64,000 nt of DNA, taken from positions 3,967,501 through 4,031,500 of the forward strand of contig NZ_CP121017.1 of the NCBI RefSeq assembly GCF_041468085.1, written 5' to 3'. Numbering within the stretch: position 1 is the stretch's first letter; each line of letters opens with the position of its first letter. This stretch comes from Tistrella mobilis (GTDB lineage: Bacteria > Pseudomonadota > Alphaproteobacteria > Tistrellales > Tistrellaceae). Shown in pieces: positions 25,920 to 33,598 of this stretch. Made by a program: the position numbers and the translations under genes. Under the pieces are notes generated by a model. The model saw only the letters and a list, made by a program, of their open reading frames with translations, was not told where the DNA came from and made no database searches.

Positions 25920-27455
25920 TCAGCGGGCATAGGCCTTGGCGAAGGCCGGCTCGGCCCCGCGGGCCGACCGGGCCAGCCAGTCACGGGTGGCACCGTGCCG
26001 GGCCTCGAAATCCCCCAGCAGCAGATCCTCTTTCAGCGTGCCCTCGCGGGTGTAGTAGGGCGCCTCCAGCGTCTCAAGGAAGCCGATATGGCGTTCCATG
26101 CCACCACGGCTCTGGGCGACGCTGCGCTGATAGGATTTCAGCCGCATCCGCCGCTGCGGCCGGGTCTCGACCTCGAAGGCGCGCTCGAAGAACACGTCAT
26201 AGCTGTCCAGGATCGACCGCTGCAGGTCGGAGGGCCGCATGTGGCGCGGGAAGATGCCGACGAAGGAATAGTGCTGATAGGTCGGGACCTCCATGATGAT
26301 CCGGTGGTCCTCGATGTCCTGGCGCGCGCCGAACAGCAGGTTCTGGAAGGGGTATTCCGCCAGACAGACGAAGGTCGGATGCACGATCCGGGCATCGGCG
26401 CACCAGCGGGCCGTGCGGCGGATGGCCCCCTGGTCCTGGGCTTCCAGACCGAAGATGATCGCCGAATGGATGTAGACGTCGTTTTCGGCGAAGCGCCAGA
26501 GACGCTCGGTCTGTTCGCTGGCATCGACCTTCTTGTTGAAGGCGCGCAGCACGCCCGGATCTTCGGATTCCACGCCCAGGCAGTATTCGTCGAAGCCCGA
26601 GGCCTTCATCTCCAGCACCAGATCCATGTCATCGGCATGGTTGATCCGGCTCATCGAGATGAATTTGTACGGCCGGTCGCGCACCGCCTGCGCCACCTGC
26701 TGGCAGAAATCGCGACGGGTGGTGAAGTTGAGATCCGTGACATAGAACCGGGTACAGCCGGTCTGGGCATGGATGCCGTCCAGCTCGGCCACGATATCGG
26801 GCACGGTCTTGGTCCGGAACCGCCGGCCCAGCAGGCGGATGGCGTAGCAGAACGAGCAGTCGAAGGGGCAGCCGCGCGACATCGACACCGTCGCCCAGTG
26901 CAGCCGCGGCGCCCGCGCCAGCAGTTCCGGGCGGATGGCGGTCGAGACCTTCTCGAAGCGCTTCACGTCGGAAATGGCAAGCCGGCCGTCCTCGCCGATC
27001 CAGGCGATGTTGGGGATGTCGTCGATCGGCCCGCCCACACCGCCGACCGCACGGCGTGCAATCAGCTCCAGCGTCGGCAGCTCCCCCTCGCCGATCACCG
27101 CGACATCGGCGTATCTCAGCGCCTCATGCGGGGCGAAGGCCGCATGCGGCCCGCCCATGATCATGAGCGAGTCCTTGCGCCGCCGCCGGGCGATCGTCTC
27201 AAGGGTCGGGATGTTGGACCAGAAATGGGTGGCGAGCGCCGAGACCAGGATGACGTCGTAGCTCTCCAGCGGGAAGTCGGCCGGGTTCTCCCCCCAGAAC
27301 ATCTGGCACATGTCCAGCTGTGCCTCGGGGAGCTGATCGGCGACGAAGGAGGCGACGTAATAGATGCCGTCATTGTAGGTGGTGGCGAGCGTCGACACAT
27401 CCGGATAGTCGGGATGGAAGCCGAGCTGAATGGCCAGGATCTTGAGCGCGCTCAT
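25920..27455 (-). CDS. B12-binding-type radical SAM protein (first of pair in the polyketide operon)
   Basis: A 511-residue protein. The N-terminal 170 residues form a Rossmann-like B12-binding region (VILVSALATHF, MIMGGPHAAFAPHEALRYADVAVIGEGE). The radical SAM core follows, with the 4Fe-4S Cys ligands C196, C200 and C203 in RGCPFDCSFC. The C-terminal about 120 residues carry the basic segment RPQRRMRLKSYQR. The B12-binding His of the DxHxG motif is not evident, as in many B12-radical SAM relatives. Members of this class catalyse methylation, ring formation or other radical chemistry at unactivated carbons. It lies 20 bases ahead of the ligase gene in the same operon; the actual reaction is unknown. 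Confidence 0.8.
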   Translation of the reverse strand: MSALKILAIQLGFHPDYPDVSTLATTYNDGIYYVASFVADQLPEAQLDMCQMFWGENPADFPLESYDVILVSALATHFWSNIPTLETIARRRRKDSLMIMGGPHAAFAPHEALRYADVAVIGEGELPTLELIARRAVGGVGGPIDDIPNIAWIGEDGRLAISDVKRFEKVSTAIRPELLARAPRLHWATVSMSRGCPFDCSFCYAIRLLGRRFRTKTVPDIVAELDGIHAQTGCTRFYVTDLNFTTRRDFCQQVAQAVRDRPYKFISMSRINHADDMDLVLEMKASGFDEYCLGVESEDPGVLRAFNKKVDASEQTERLWRFAENDVYIHSAIIFGLEAQDQGAIRRTARWCADARIVHPTFVCLAEYPFQNLLFGARQDIEDHRIIMEVPTYQHYSFVGIFPRHMRPSDLQRSILDSYDVFFERAFEVETRPQRRMRLKSYQRSVAQSRGGMERHIGFLETLEAPYYTREGTLKEDLLLGDFEARHGATRDWLARSARGAEPAFAKAYAR

Positions 27456-27484
27456 CGGACGGTCCCTCGGACAGGCCCCCCGTC

Positions 27485-27508
27485 GCCGCCCGCCCTTGCG
27501 GCGGGCGG
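27485..27508 (-). repeat. GC-rich hairpin between the two radical SAM genes
   Basis: CCGCCCGCC (27486-27494) and GGCGGGCGG (27500-27508) form a nine-base-pair stem with a five-base loop, in the 114-base gap between the two radical SAM genes. There is no T-run on either strand, so it is more likely an mRNA processing or stabilising structure than an efficient terminator. Confidence 0.4.
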
Positions 27509-27569
27509 GCGGCAGACGGATGGTACCGGGCGTTTCGGCAGCAGACGGAACAGGTGGTCCGGGCGCCGG

Positions 27570-28919
27570 TCAGCGCTCGGGGGCCGCGAAGGCGCCGGCA
27601 GCCATGCCACCGCCCAGCCGCGACGGCCGGCTGCCGATCGGCAGCTGCCCGCGCTTCGCCGCCATCTCGCGGCGCAGCTTTTCCTTCATGTCCTGCTTGA
27701 TCTTCTGCGCCACGACGCCGGGGTCGTTCACCTTGCGCTGGGCCCAGGCCATCAGGTCGCGGGCCTCTGACGGCGACATCTTGGGGTGCTTCCAGACCAG
27801 GTTGTAGAGGTCGAATTTCGACAGGTCCGGCTCGTTCACCAGATGCTCCATCTGCTTCCACAGCTTGGTGCCGTGGAAGGGCGTGAGCAGGGTCAGCTGG
27901 CAGGCGAACAGCCCCTCATCAGCCAGCTGGGTGATGTCGTATTCCATGTCCTCGATACTGTCGTCCTGGAAGCCGACCATGAAGGTGCCGAGGGCTCGGC
28001 GGCCGTTCTTGATCAGCTCGCGGACGGTGGCGCGGACGTTGTAGACGTCGTCGCGCTTCTGCACATCGGCGATGTTCTTGTCGCGGTAGCTCTCGATGCC
28101 GATGATCGCACCATCCATGCAGCGATCGGTGAGTTCGGAGATCCGGCCGCGCAGCAGATCGGCACGGGTCAGGCAGATCCAGCCGAGACCGCGTTTGGCA
28201 AGCCCGTCCACCACCCGTTCGGCGATGTCGTTCTTCAGGAAAAACGACTCGTCATAGATGATGACATGAGCGACGCTGTTCTCCTTGTAGGTGTCGAGCG
28301 CGTACTCCATGTCCTCCATGAAGATCGCGTCTTCCTTGGGGTTGAAGACCGGTGTCGAGCAGAAGGTGCAGCCGATGTTGCAGCCGCGCTTGCTGTACAG
28401 ATAGCCGACCTTCGAACTCACGCCGCGGAAGCTCGACTCGCCCATCATCGGCGGATGGGTGACGTGCTCCAGCGGCCGGCCATAAACGTACTGATGCAGC
28501 ACGTATTCGCCCGGTCCCTTGATCAGCCGGTCGAAATGCGGCTGGATTCCGGGCGTGATCGCGCCGTAATTGCCGCCCCAGACTTCTTTCACACCGTAGT
28601 CACGAGCCAGTTTCGCCATCTGGATCGCGACCGGCACCGACCAGGTGTAGAAGCTGATGCCCACCATGTCCCACTGCTCGGAGCCGAGCGCCTTTTCGTA
28701 TTCGGCCCAGGTGGGATATTCCAGAACCTCGACATCCGGCACATTGGCCTTCAGGAAGTTCAGACCGGTGGGGGGGCAGGTCACCGACAGGCGGTCGGCA
28801 AGGTCGTTGGCGCAGGTCCAGGCCATGTAAGTATCGGTACGATCGTACCAATTGCCGCCGATACCGTTCATCTCCACCAGCGCCTCCTTGGGCGCCGTGG
28901 TGAGAAGTACCCGTTTCAT
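27570..28919 (-). CDS. B12-binding-type radical SAM protein (first gene of the polyketide operon)
   Basis: A 449-residue protein starting at the ATG at 28919, which has GGGAGG seven bases upstream. Residues about 45-150 resemble a degenerate cobalamin-binding fold (CPPTGLNFLKANVPDVEVLEYPT, VGISFYTWSVPVAIQMA, WGGNYGAITPGI). The iron-sulfur ligands are C180, C184 and C187 in KRGCNIGCTFC. Later segments DGAIIGIESYRDKNI and FMVGFQDDSIEDM are usual for B12-radical SAM enzymes. It is not a close copy of the neighbouring radical SAM protein, so the pair may act on different carbons. The gene leads a seven-gene minus-strand operon; its substrate is unknown. Confidence 0.8.
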   Translation of the reverse strand: MKRVLLTTAPKEALVEMNGIGGNWYDRTDTYMAWTCANDLADRLSVTCPPTGLNFLKANVPDVEVLEYPTWAEYEKALGSEQWDMVGISFYTWSVPVAIQMAKLARDYGVKEVWGGNYGAITPGIQPHFDRLIKGPGEYVLHQYVYGRPLEHVTHPPMMGESSFRGVSSKVGYLYSKRGCNIGCTFCSTPVFNPKEDAIFMEDMEYALDTYKENSVAHVIIYDESFFLKNDIAERVVDGLAKRGLGWICLTRADLLRGRISELTDRCMDGAIIGIESYRDKNIADVQKRDDVYNVRATVRELIKNGRRALGTFMVGFQDDSIEDMEYDITQLADEGLFACQLTLLTPFHGTKLWKQMEHLVNEPDLSKFDLYNLVWKHPKMSPSEARDLMAWAQRKVNDPGVVAQKIKQDMKEKLRREMAAKRGQLPIGSRPSRLGGGMAAGAFAAPER

Positions 28920-29321
28920 GGAACATCCTCCCTGGCGGATCTCCGGCGGGAGCCGGTCGAACCATCTCGGGCGCCTCATGCGTCAGAGAATGGCTCGGGG
29001 GGAACCTCCCAGCCCCGCGCCGGGGGCTGGCGGAAGTCGGCACCTCGCTACCATCCGTCTCGTTCTGCAGCACTTCTTATCCATATACGATAGTCGAAGG
29101 ACCACCCTGGCGCATCATGATTCTATAATAATCGCGGAACGGTTTAGTAACACCGTTATTGCATCGGTATGTGTGCGGCCATACTTCGCATGGCGGACCC
29201 CGGCGGCCCGGCCATGTCGCGTCGCGCGGCGCCGGGCTAAACTCGCCCCGGCGCATCGCGAAGATCATCATGACCGGCATGCGGGCCAGCTGCGCCGGCC
29301 CGGCCGGCGGAGGAAGACCCC
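28920..29321. promoter_or_regulatory. Promoter region of the polyketide operon with an A/T-rich core
   Basis: About 400 bases without a gene, between divergent units. Bases 29075-29165 are markedly A/T-rich in an otherwise GC-rich window. On the minus strand TTACTA and TTATAG are spaced by 16 bases (about 29125-29152) and could be the operon promoter, giving a leader of roughly 200 bases. On the plus strand TATAAT at 29124-29129 lacks a matching -35. The remaining sequence toward 29321 shows nothing identifiable. Confidence 0.45.
29138..29157. promoter_or_regulatory. Inverted-repeat operator candidate upstream of the polyketide operon
   Basis: AACGGT (29138-29143) and ACCGTT (29152-29157) form a perfect 6+6 inverted repeat with an 8-base spacer. 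It overlaps the putative -35 region of the minus-strand operon. This is a typical size for a dimeric repressor site, but no regulator gene adjoins the operon, so the binding protein is unknown. Confidence 0.4.
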
Positions 29322-30116
29322 ATGTCGGAACTGCTCGAACATATCGAAAACGGCGTTGCCTGGCTGACGCTCAACCGGCCCGAACGGCGCAATGCCATGT
29401 CGCGGCCGATGCTGGCCGCGCTGGTCTCGGCCCTGACCCGGCTTGCTGCGGATGACGAAGTCCGCGTGGTGGTCCTGACCGGCGCCGGCGGCGCCTTCTG
29501 CGCCGGCGGCGACGTCAAGCGCATGGCGGAAACCGCCGAGGCCGAGGCCGCGAAGTCGAGCGAGCGCCGGGCCACGGAGTTGCGCCAGGTGATGGAGGCC
29601 TCGCGCTGGCTTCACGAAATGGGCAAGCCGACCATCGCCGCCCTGCCCGGGCCCGCGGCCGGGGCGGGCCTGTCATTGGCGCTCGCCTGCGACATGCGCA
29701 TCGCCGCCCGCTCGGCCGTGATGACGACGGCCTTCGCCAAGGTGGCGCTGTCGGGCGATTTCGGTGGCAGCTGGTTCCTGACCCGGCTCGTCGGCCCCGC
29801 CAAGGCGCGTGAGCTTTACCTGACCGCCGAACTGCTCGACATGGCCGCGGCCGAGAAGCTGGGCCTGGTCAACCGGGTGGTCGATGCCGAGGCCCTGGAG
29901 GCCGAGACCCGCATGATCGCCGAGACGCTTGCCCGTGGGCCGGCCCTGACCTACGCCGCCATCAAGCGCAACATGAACCTGGCGCTGACCGGCACGCTGT
30001 CGGAGGTGATGGATCTGGAGGCGATCCAGCACACCCGCTGTTCGGAAAGTGTCGATCACCGAGAGGCCGCCCAGGCCTTCGTCGAGAAGCGGGCGCCACG
30101 GTTCATCGGCCGCTGA
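29322..30116 (+). CDS. Enoyl-CoA hydratase/isomerase family protein
   Basis: A 264-residue crotonase-fold protein. Oxyanion-hole segments are GGAFCAGGDVKRMA (about 55-68) and GPAAGAGLSLALACDMRIA (about 108-126). In the active-site helix (FAKVALSGDFGGSWFLTRLVG) an Asp replaces one of the two hydratase Glu residues, which is commoner in isomerases or other crotonase branches. The likely substrate is an acyl-CoA thioester; its identity is open. It is divergent from the polyketide operon and could belong with it, but it is equally at home in general beta-oxidation. Confidence 0.83.
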   Translation: MSELLEHIENGVAWLTLNRPERRNAMSRPMLAALVSALTRLAADDEVRVVVLTGAGGAFCAGGDVKRMAETAEAEAAKSSERRATELRQVMEASRWLHEMGKPTIAALPGPAAGAGLSLALACDMRIAARSAVMTTAFAKVALSGDFGGSWFLTRLVGPAKARELYLTAELLDMAAAEKLGLVNRVVDAEALEAETRMIAETLARGPALTYAAIKRNMNLALTGTLSEVMDLEAIQHTRCSESVDHREAAQAFVEKRAPRFIGR

Positions 30117-30118
30117 CG

Positions 30119-30670
30119 TCAGACCGGCCGCGCGTTTTCAATCACGAGACGCGCCGCCGCATCCAGATCCGGCGCCCAGAGATCGGGTGCCGGATCCGAC
30201 GCCCCGGCCGCCGCCTCGTCTCCGATCAGCACGGCCATGGCCCCCACCGCGCGGGCCAGGCCCATATCCGACGGCTTGTCGCCGAAAACCACCGCCCGGG
30301 CCGGATCGAACCCCAGCCGGGCCGCCGCACGCCGCACCATGCCGGGCAACGGCTTGCGGCAGTCGCAGCCCGCGTCGGGCCCGTGGGGGCAGATCTCGAT
30401 CGCGTCGAAGCGAATGCCGTGCGGCGCCAGCAGATCACACATCCGGGCATGGATCGCCTCCAGCGCTTCGGGGCGGATCAGGCCGCGGGCGATGCCGGAC
30501 TGGTTGGTCACCACCACCAGGCCGAAACCGGCGGCGACAAGCCGCTTCAGGCCCGCCAGCGCCCCGGGCAGCAGCTCGAAACCGGCCGGATCGGCCAGAT
30601 AGCCGGTGTCGCGATTGATGGTACCGTCGCGGTCGAGCAGGGCATAGCGACGGGGGGAAGTCTCCGGCAT
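30119..30670 (-). CDS. gmhB: D-glycero-D-manno-heptose 1,7-bisphosphate 7-phosphatase (GmhB type)
   Basis: A 183-residue HAD phosphatase starting at the ATG at 30670. Catalytic Asp residues are in LLDRDGTIN near the N-terminus and motif II is VVVTNQSGIARG. The zinc-binding loop CPHGPDAGCDCRKP distinguishes GmhB/histidinol-phosphatase proteins from other HAD enzymes, and motif IV is FGDKPSDM. The enzyme removes the 7-phosphate in ADP-heptose synthesis for lipopolysaccharide core. No other heptose gene is nearby. A longer frame to 30805 would add a basic non-homologous tail and is rejected. Confidence 0.85.
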   Translation of the reverse strand: MPETSPRRYALLDRDGTINRDTGYLADPAGFELLPGALAGLKRLVAAGFGLVVVTNQSGIARGLIRPEALEAIHARMCDLLAPHGIRFDAIEICPHGPDAGCDCRKPLPGMVRRAAARLGFDPARAVVFGDKPSDMGLARAVGAMAVLIGDEAAAGASDPAPDLWAPDLDAAARLVIENARPV

Positions 30671-30776
30671 GGGGAAGCGTCTCCGGCGGCGTGATCGGAG
30701 GGGGTTGCCGTAAGCGGCAGGGCGCGCGTATGGTGAGGCGGTCCGCGCCCTTCCGCAAGGCTGGCGGCGGACGATA

Positions 30777-30952
30777 CGTTCTCGGGGCGGGGTGGAAGTC
30801 CCCACCGGCGGTATGCAGACGGGCCCAGGTCCGGCTGCGAGCCCGCGAGCGCCCGCCAGAGGTTTGCGGCCGGTCGGCCGGAACCGATGGCGGGGTCAGC
30901 AGATCCGGTGCGAAGCCGGAGCCGACGGTCACAGTCCGGATGGAAGAGAACG
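30777..30952 (+). ncRNA. FMN riboswitch (RFN element) upstream of ribH
   Basis: The closing stem is CGTTCTC (30777-30783) with GAGAACG (30946-30952). Inside are the conserved RFN blocks GGGGTGGAAGTCCCCACCGG, GAGCCCGCGAGC, the GATCCGGTG...AAGCCGGAGCCGACGGT block and AGTCCGGATGGAAGAGAA. A variable stem-loop occupies about 30860-30895. It senses FMN and should repress ribH when FMN is plentiful. The next 125 bases, to the ATG at 31078, contain GC hairpins (GTCCC/GGGAC at 30962-30975; GGCCGC/GCGGCC at 31001-31016) but no T-run, so control is more likely translational than by intrinsic termination. Confidence 0.93.
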
Positions 30953-31077
30953 GAGAGGCGCGTCCCCGGCGGGACGGGCGGCGGCGTGTCTACATGCCCG
31001 GGCCGCCCGTGCGGCCGAAGGGGCGTTTCCCCGTGCGCCCTGATTCTGGCAAACCGGTATCCTGAATGAGGACCGCC

Positions 31078-31644
31078 ATGAATCAGATCAGTCAGACCAC
31101 CCCCACCACGATCGGCCAGAACGACGAGATCACGCCGCGTTTCGCCGTGCTGCGCGCGCGCTGGCATGCCGATCTGGTCGATCGCGCCGTCGACGGCTTT
31201 ACGGACCGCATGGCCGAACGCGGCATCCCCGCTGCGGCCATCGACGTGATCGACCTGCCCGGCGCCTTCGAAATCCCGCTGGAGGCCAAGCGCATCGCGG
31301 AAGCCGGCCGGCATGTGGCCGTCATCGCGGTGGGCTTCGTGGTCGATGGCGGCATCTACCGCCACGACTTCGTCGCCCGCGCAGTGATCGAGGGGCTGAT
31401 GCGCGTCCAGCTCGACACCGGCATGCCGGTGTTTTCGGTGGTGCTGACACCACATCACTTCCACGAGCATGATGTCCATCAGGCCTTCTTCACCGGCCAT
31501 ATGACCACCAAGGGGCAAGAGGCCGCCGAGGCCTGCCTTGCCACCCCGGCCGTGCGCGACCGGCTGGGCGACCACGCCGCCAGGCCGGACGCCGCCCGGC
31601 CAGACGCCCCCCGGGCCGACGCCCCCCGGGCCGACGCCGCCTGA
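31078..31644 (+). CDS. ribH: 6,7-dimethyl-8-ribityllumazine synthase, type II (RibH2)
   Basis: A 188-residue enzyme joining ribitylaminouracil and dihydroxybutanone phosphate in riboflavin synthesis. The type II signature is clear: GFVVDGGIYRHDFVARAVIEGLMRVQ and SVVLTPHHFHEHDVHQAFF, then MTTKGQEAAEACL. Type II enzymes occur mainly in alphaproteobacteria and form decamers. The ATG at 31078 is seven bases after AGGA; the ATG at 31066 lacks such a site. The C-terminus carries an Ala/Arg/Pro/Asp repeat tail absent from usual homologues. No other riboflavin gene is adjacent, so this is a riboswitch-controlled single gene. Confidence 0.92.
   Translation: MNQISQTTPTTIGQNDEITPRFAVLRARWHADLVDRAVDGFTDRMAERGIPAAAIDVIDLPGAFEIPLEAKRIAEAGRHVAVIAVGFVVDGGIYRHDFVARAVIEGLMRVQLDTGMPVFSVVLTPHHFHEHDVHQAFFTGHMTTKGQEAAEACLATPAVRDRLGDHAARPDAARPDAPRADAPRADAA
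31579..31640 (+). repeat. 15-bp tandem repeats in the ribH 3' end
   Basis: Four degenerate 15-base units encode RPDAA/RPDAP/RADAP/RADAA. Units at 31606-31620 and 31621-31635 are identical (GCCCCCCGGGCCGAC). The array lies in frame just before the stop codon, so copy-number change would only lengthen or shorten the C-terminal tail. Confidence 0.75.
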
Positions 31645-31700
31645 CCTGCCGGCCCGCCCCGGAGACGGGGCGGGCCCTGTCGAACCATTGCGGAGATCCC

Positions 31701-32105
31701 ATGCGCCACAAACCGTTCGTCCTGCGCCAGGCCGCCATGGCCGCAGGTGTCGCCACCACCCTGCTCGCCCTCACGAGCGGGGTTCAGGCCGCCGATCCGG
31801 TCTGCTGGGTGGATGTGGATCGCACCAATGCGCTCGCCACACGGGGCGCTGCGCAGGATGGCGACTTCGCCGCCGCCGTCCGCAAGCTTCTGGCGCGGAC
31901 CTGCAAGGCCGGCCATCCCCTGCGTGGCTATGTTCCCTATGCCGCAAACGCCCCGGCCGGCGCCGCCAAGGCCGACCGGACCTATGCCGCCTATCCCGAC
32001 TGGACGGCTGCCGGCAATATTGCAGCCGCGGCCTGCGACATCGATGCCACCATCGCCTTCACGCCCGAGGTGCCGGGATTCGTCTGCCGCTTCGTGGGGG
32101 AATAG
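31701..32105 (+). CDS. Small exported protein of unknown function with four cysteines
   Basis: A 134-residue protein with a signal peptide (hydrophobic MAAGVATTLLALTSG, cleavage near VQAAD). The mature part has four Cys residues (PVC, RTC, AAC, FVC), enough for two disulfide bonds, and no domain I recognise. It starts 56 bases after ribH and converges on the MFS gene four bases away. GGAG lies just upstream of the ATG. Its signal peptide and codon use support a real gene; its function is unknown. Confidence 0.65.
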   Translation: MRHKPFVLRQAAMAAGVATTLLALTSGVQAADPVCWVDVDRTNALATRGAAQDGDFAAAVRKLLARTCKAGHPLRGYVPYAANAPAGAAKADRTYAAYPDWTAAGNIAAAACDIDATIAFTPEVPGFVCRFVGE

Positions 32106-32108
32106 GGT

Positions 32109-33359
32109 TCAGGACGGGCGGGACGGCAGGCGCCAGCCCGCAATGACGGCCACCAGCAGTGCCGCCAGCGCAACGCCGAAGGGCAGCTCCGCCCCCAGGG
32201 CGTAGAGACCGCCCACGGCCGATCCTGCGGCATAGCCCGCGGTCTGGGCCGAATTCAACAACCCGGCTCGGGTGCCGCGCAGGCGGGGATCGGCAGTGAC
32301 CCGGGCGAAGAGCATCGCCACCACCACCGCCATGCCGGCGCCGGTCAGCATCGCAGAGGCGACGAAGGCCCACCACGCCCCGCCCCACCAGCCGAGCGCG
32401 ATCGACACCGGCAGCAGCACCAGCCCGACAGCCCAGGCGCGTGCCGCCAGCGCCGGCCGGGTACCGAGCCGCGGCAGCACCAGGGTCTGTACCCCCAGCA
32501 TCACCACGGCTGCCGCCGCCATGACGATGGCCACCAGCTGCGATGCCACGGGCGCCGCCATGTCGAGCCGGGCCATGGCATGCAGGCCGAAGACGAACTG
32601 CATCATGGCCATGGCGAAGGTGCCGATGCCGATCACCAGGAAAGGCCGCATCATGCCGTCCGCCGCACGTGGCGGACGCCCGGCTGCGGCGGCAACACCG
32701 CCGCGTCCGGCCGCGGCAGCGGCACCGCCCAGCCCCACCACCACCAGCACGGCCGATGCGGCACCGATCGCCGACAGCCCCCAGAGCGGTGCCACCGGCC
32801 CGACCATCAGCAGGGCCAGCGCCACCGCCGGCCCGGCCAGACGACCGACGCTCAACCCCGCGGCCAGGGCACCGGCTGCCGCCAGGCGTCGTTCGGGCCC
32901 CGCCAGATCCACGGCCCAGGCCTGACCAACCGGATAGATTGCCGAACCTGCCACACCGAAGATCAGGCGCGACACCACCATCATCGCAATCCCGGTACCG
33001 TGGCTGATATGCCCCGCCGCCAGCAGATCGGCCGCGGCTGCGAACAGGGCATGGGCAAGGGCGGCACCCGCGAGCCCCGCCAGCAGCACCGGCCTGCGGC
33101 CGAAACGATCACTCAGCCGCCCCCAGAGCGGTGCTCCGACCATGAAAGGCAGCACGCCCAGGGCCACCAGAAGACCAAGCGTGGCGGCGTCGACGCCGGT
33201 GGCGGCGATCAGCCCGGGCACGATGGCGACCTGGATGGCCTGCCCCGCCCCGATCACCGCCACCGCCGCCCCCAGCAGCCGAAGGACATGGCGCGGAACG
33301 GCCCCTGAGGGCGGGGACGCAGAGGCCGATGTGGAAGCGGCGGAGGATGGTCCCGGCAT
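32109..33359 (-). CDS. MFS drug/metabolite exporter-like protein
   Basis: A 416-residue protein with about twelve transmembrane segments. The MFS motif A loop is PLWGRLSDRFGRRPVLLAG between helices 2 and 3, and RLIFGVAGSAIYPVGQAWAVDL is in helix 5, as in 12-TM proton-coupled exporters. The ATG at 33359 follows AGGGG; an in-frame ATG lies at 33377. A low-complexity Ser/Ala N-terminal segment precedes helix 1. Substrate is unknown. It is divergent from panC. Confidence 0.78.
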   Translation of the reverse strand: MPGPSSAASTSASASPPSGAVPRHVLRLLGAAVAVIGAGQAIQVAIVPGLIAATGVDAATLGLLVALGVLPFMVGAPLWGRLSDRFGRRPVLLAGLAGAALAHALFAAAADLLAAGHISHGTGIAMMVVSRLIFGVAGSAIYPVGQAWAVDLAGPERRLAAAGALAAGLSVGRLAGPAVALALLMVGPVAPLWGLSAIGAASAVLVVVGLGGAAAAAGRGGVAAAAGRPPRAADGMMRPFLVIGIGTFAMAMMQFVFGLHAMARLDMAAPVASQLVAIVMAAAAVVMLGVQTLVLPRLGTRPALAARAWAVGLVLLPVSIALGWWGGAWWAFVASAMLTGAGMAVVVAMLFARVTADPRLRGTRAGLLNSAQTAGYAAGSAVGGLYALGAELPFGVALAALLVAVIAGWRLPSRPS

Positions 33360-33598
33360 GGAGGATCCCCTGATCACCTGAGGACGATAATCAACCCATG
33401 ATAAATTTTATGCTGACGTCATTACGCCGTTCGCGCAATAGCCCTCGCATCCGCAGCCGGGTTCCCCGGTGGTGGACCATACTTCCCTCATGATGGAAAA
33501 GACTCGCGTGCTGCACCGCAACAGGCTAGCTTGCCGGTCACGCGCCTCCACCAAAGAAGAGGCGCCCGCCGTGATCGCCAGAGGAGACCGCAGCCGCC

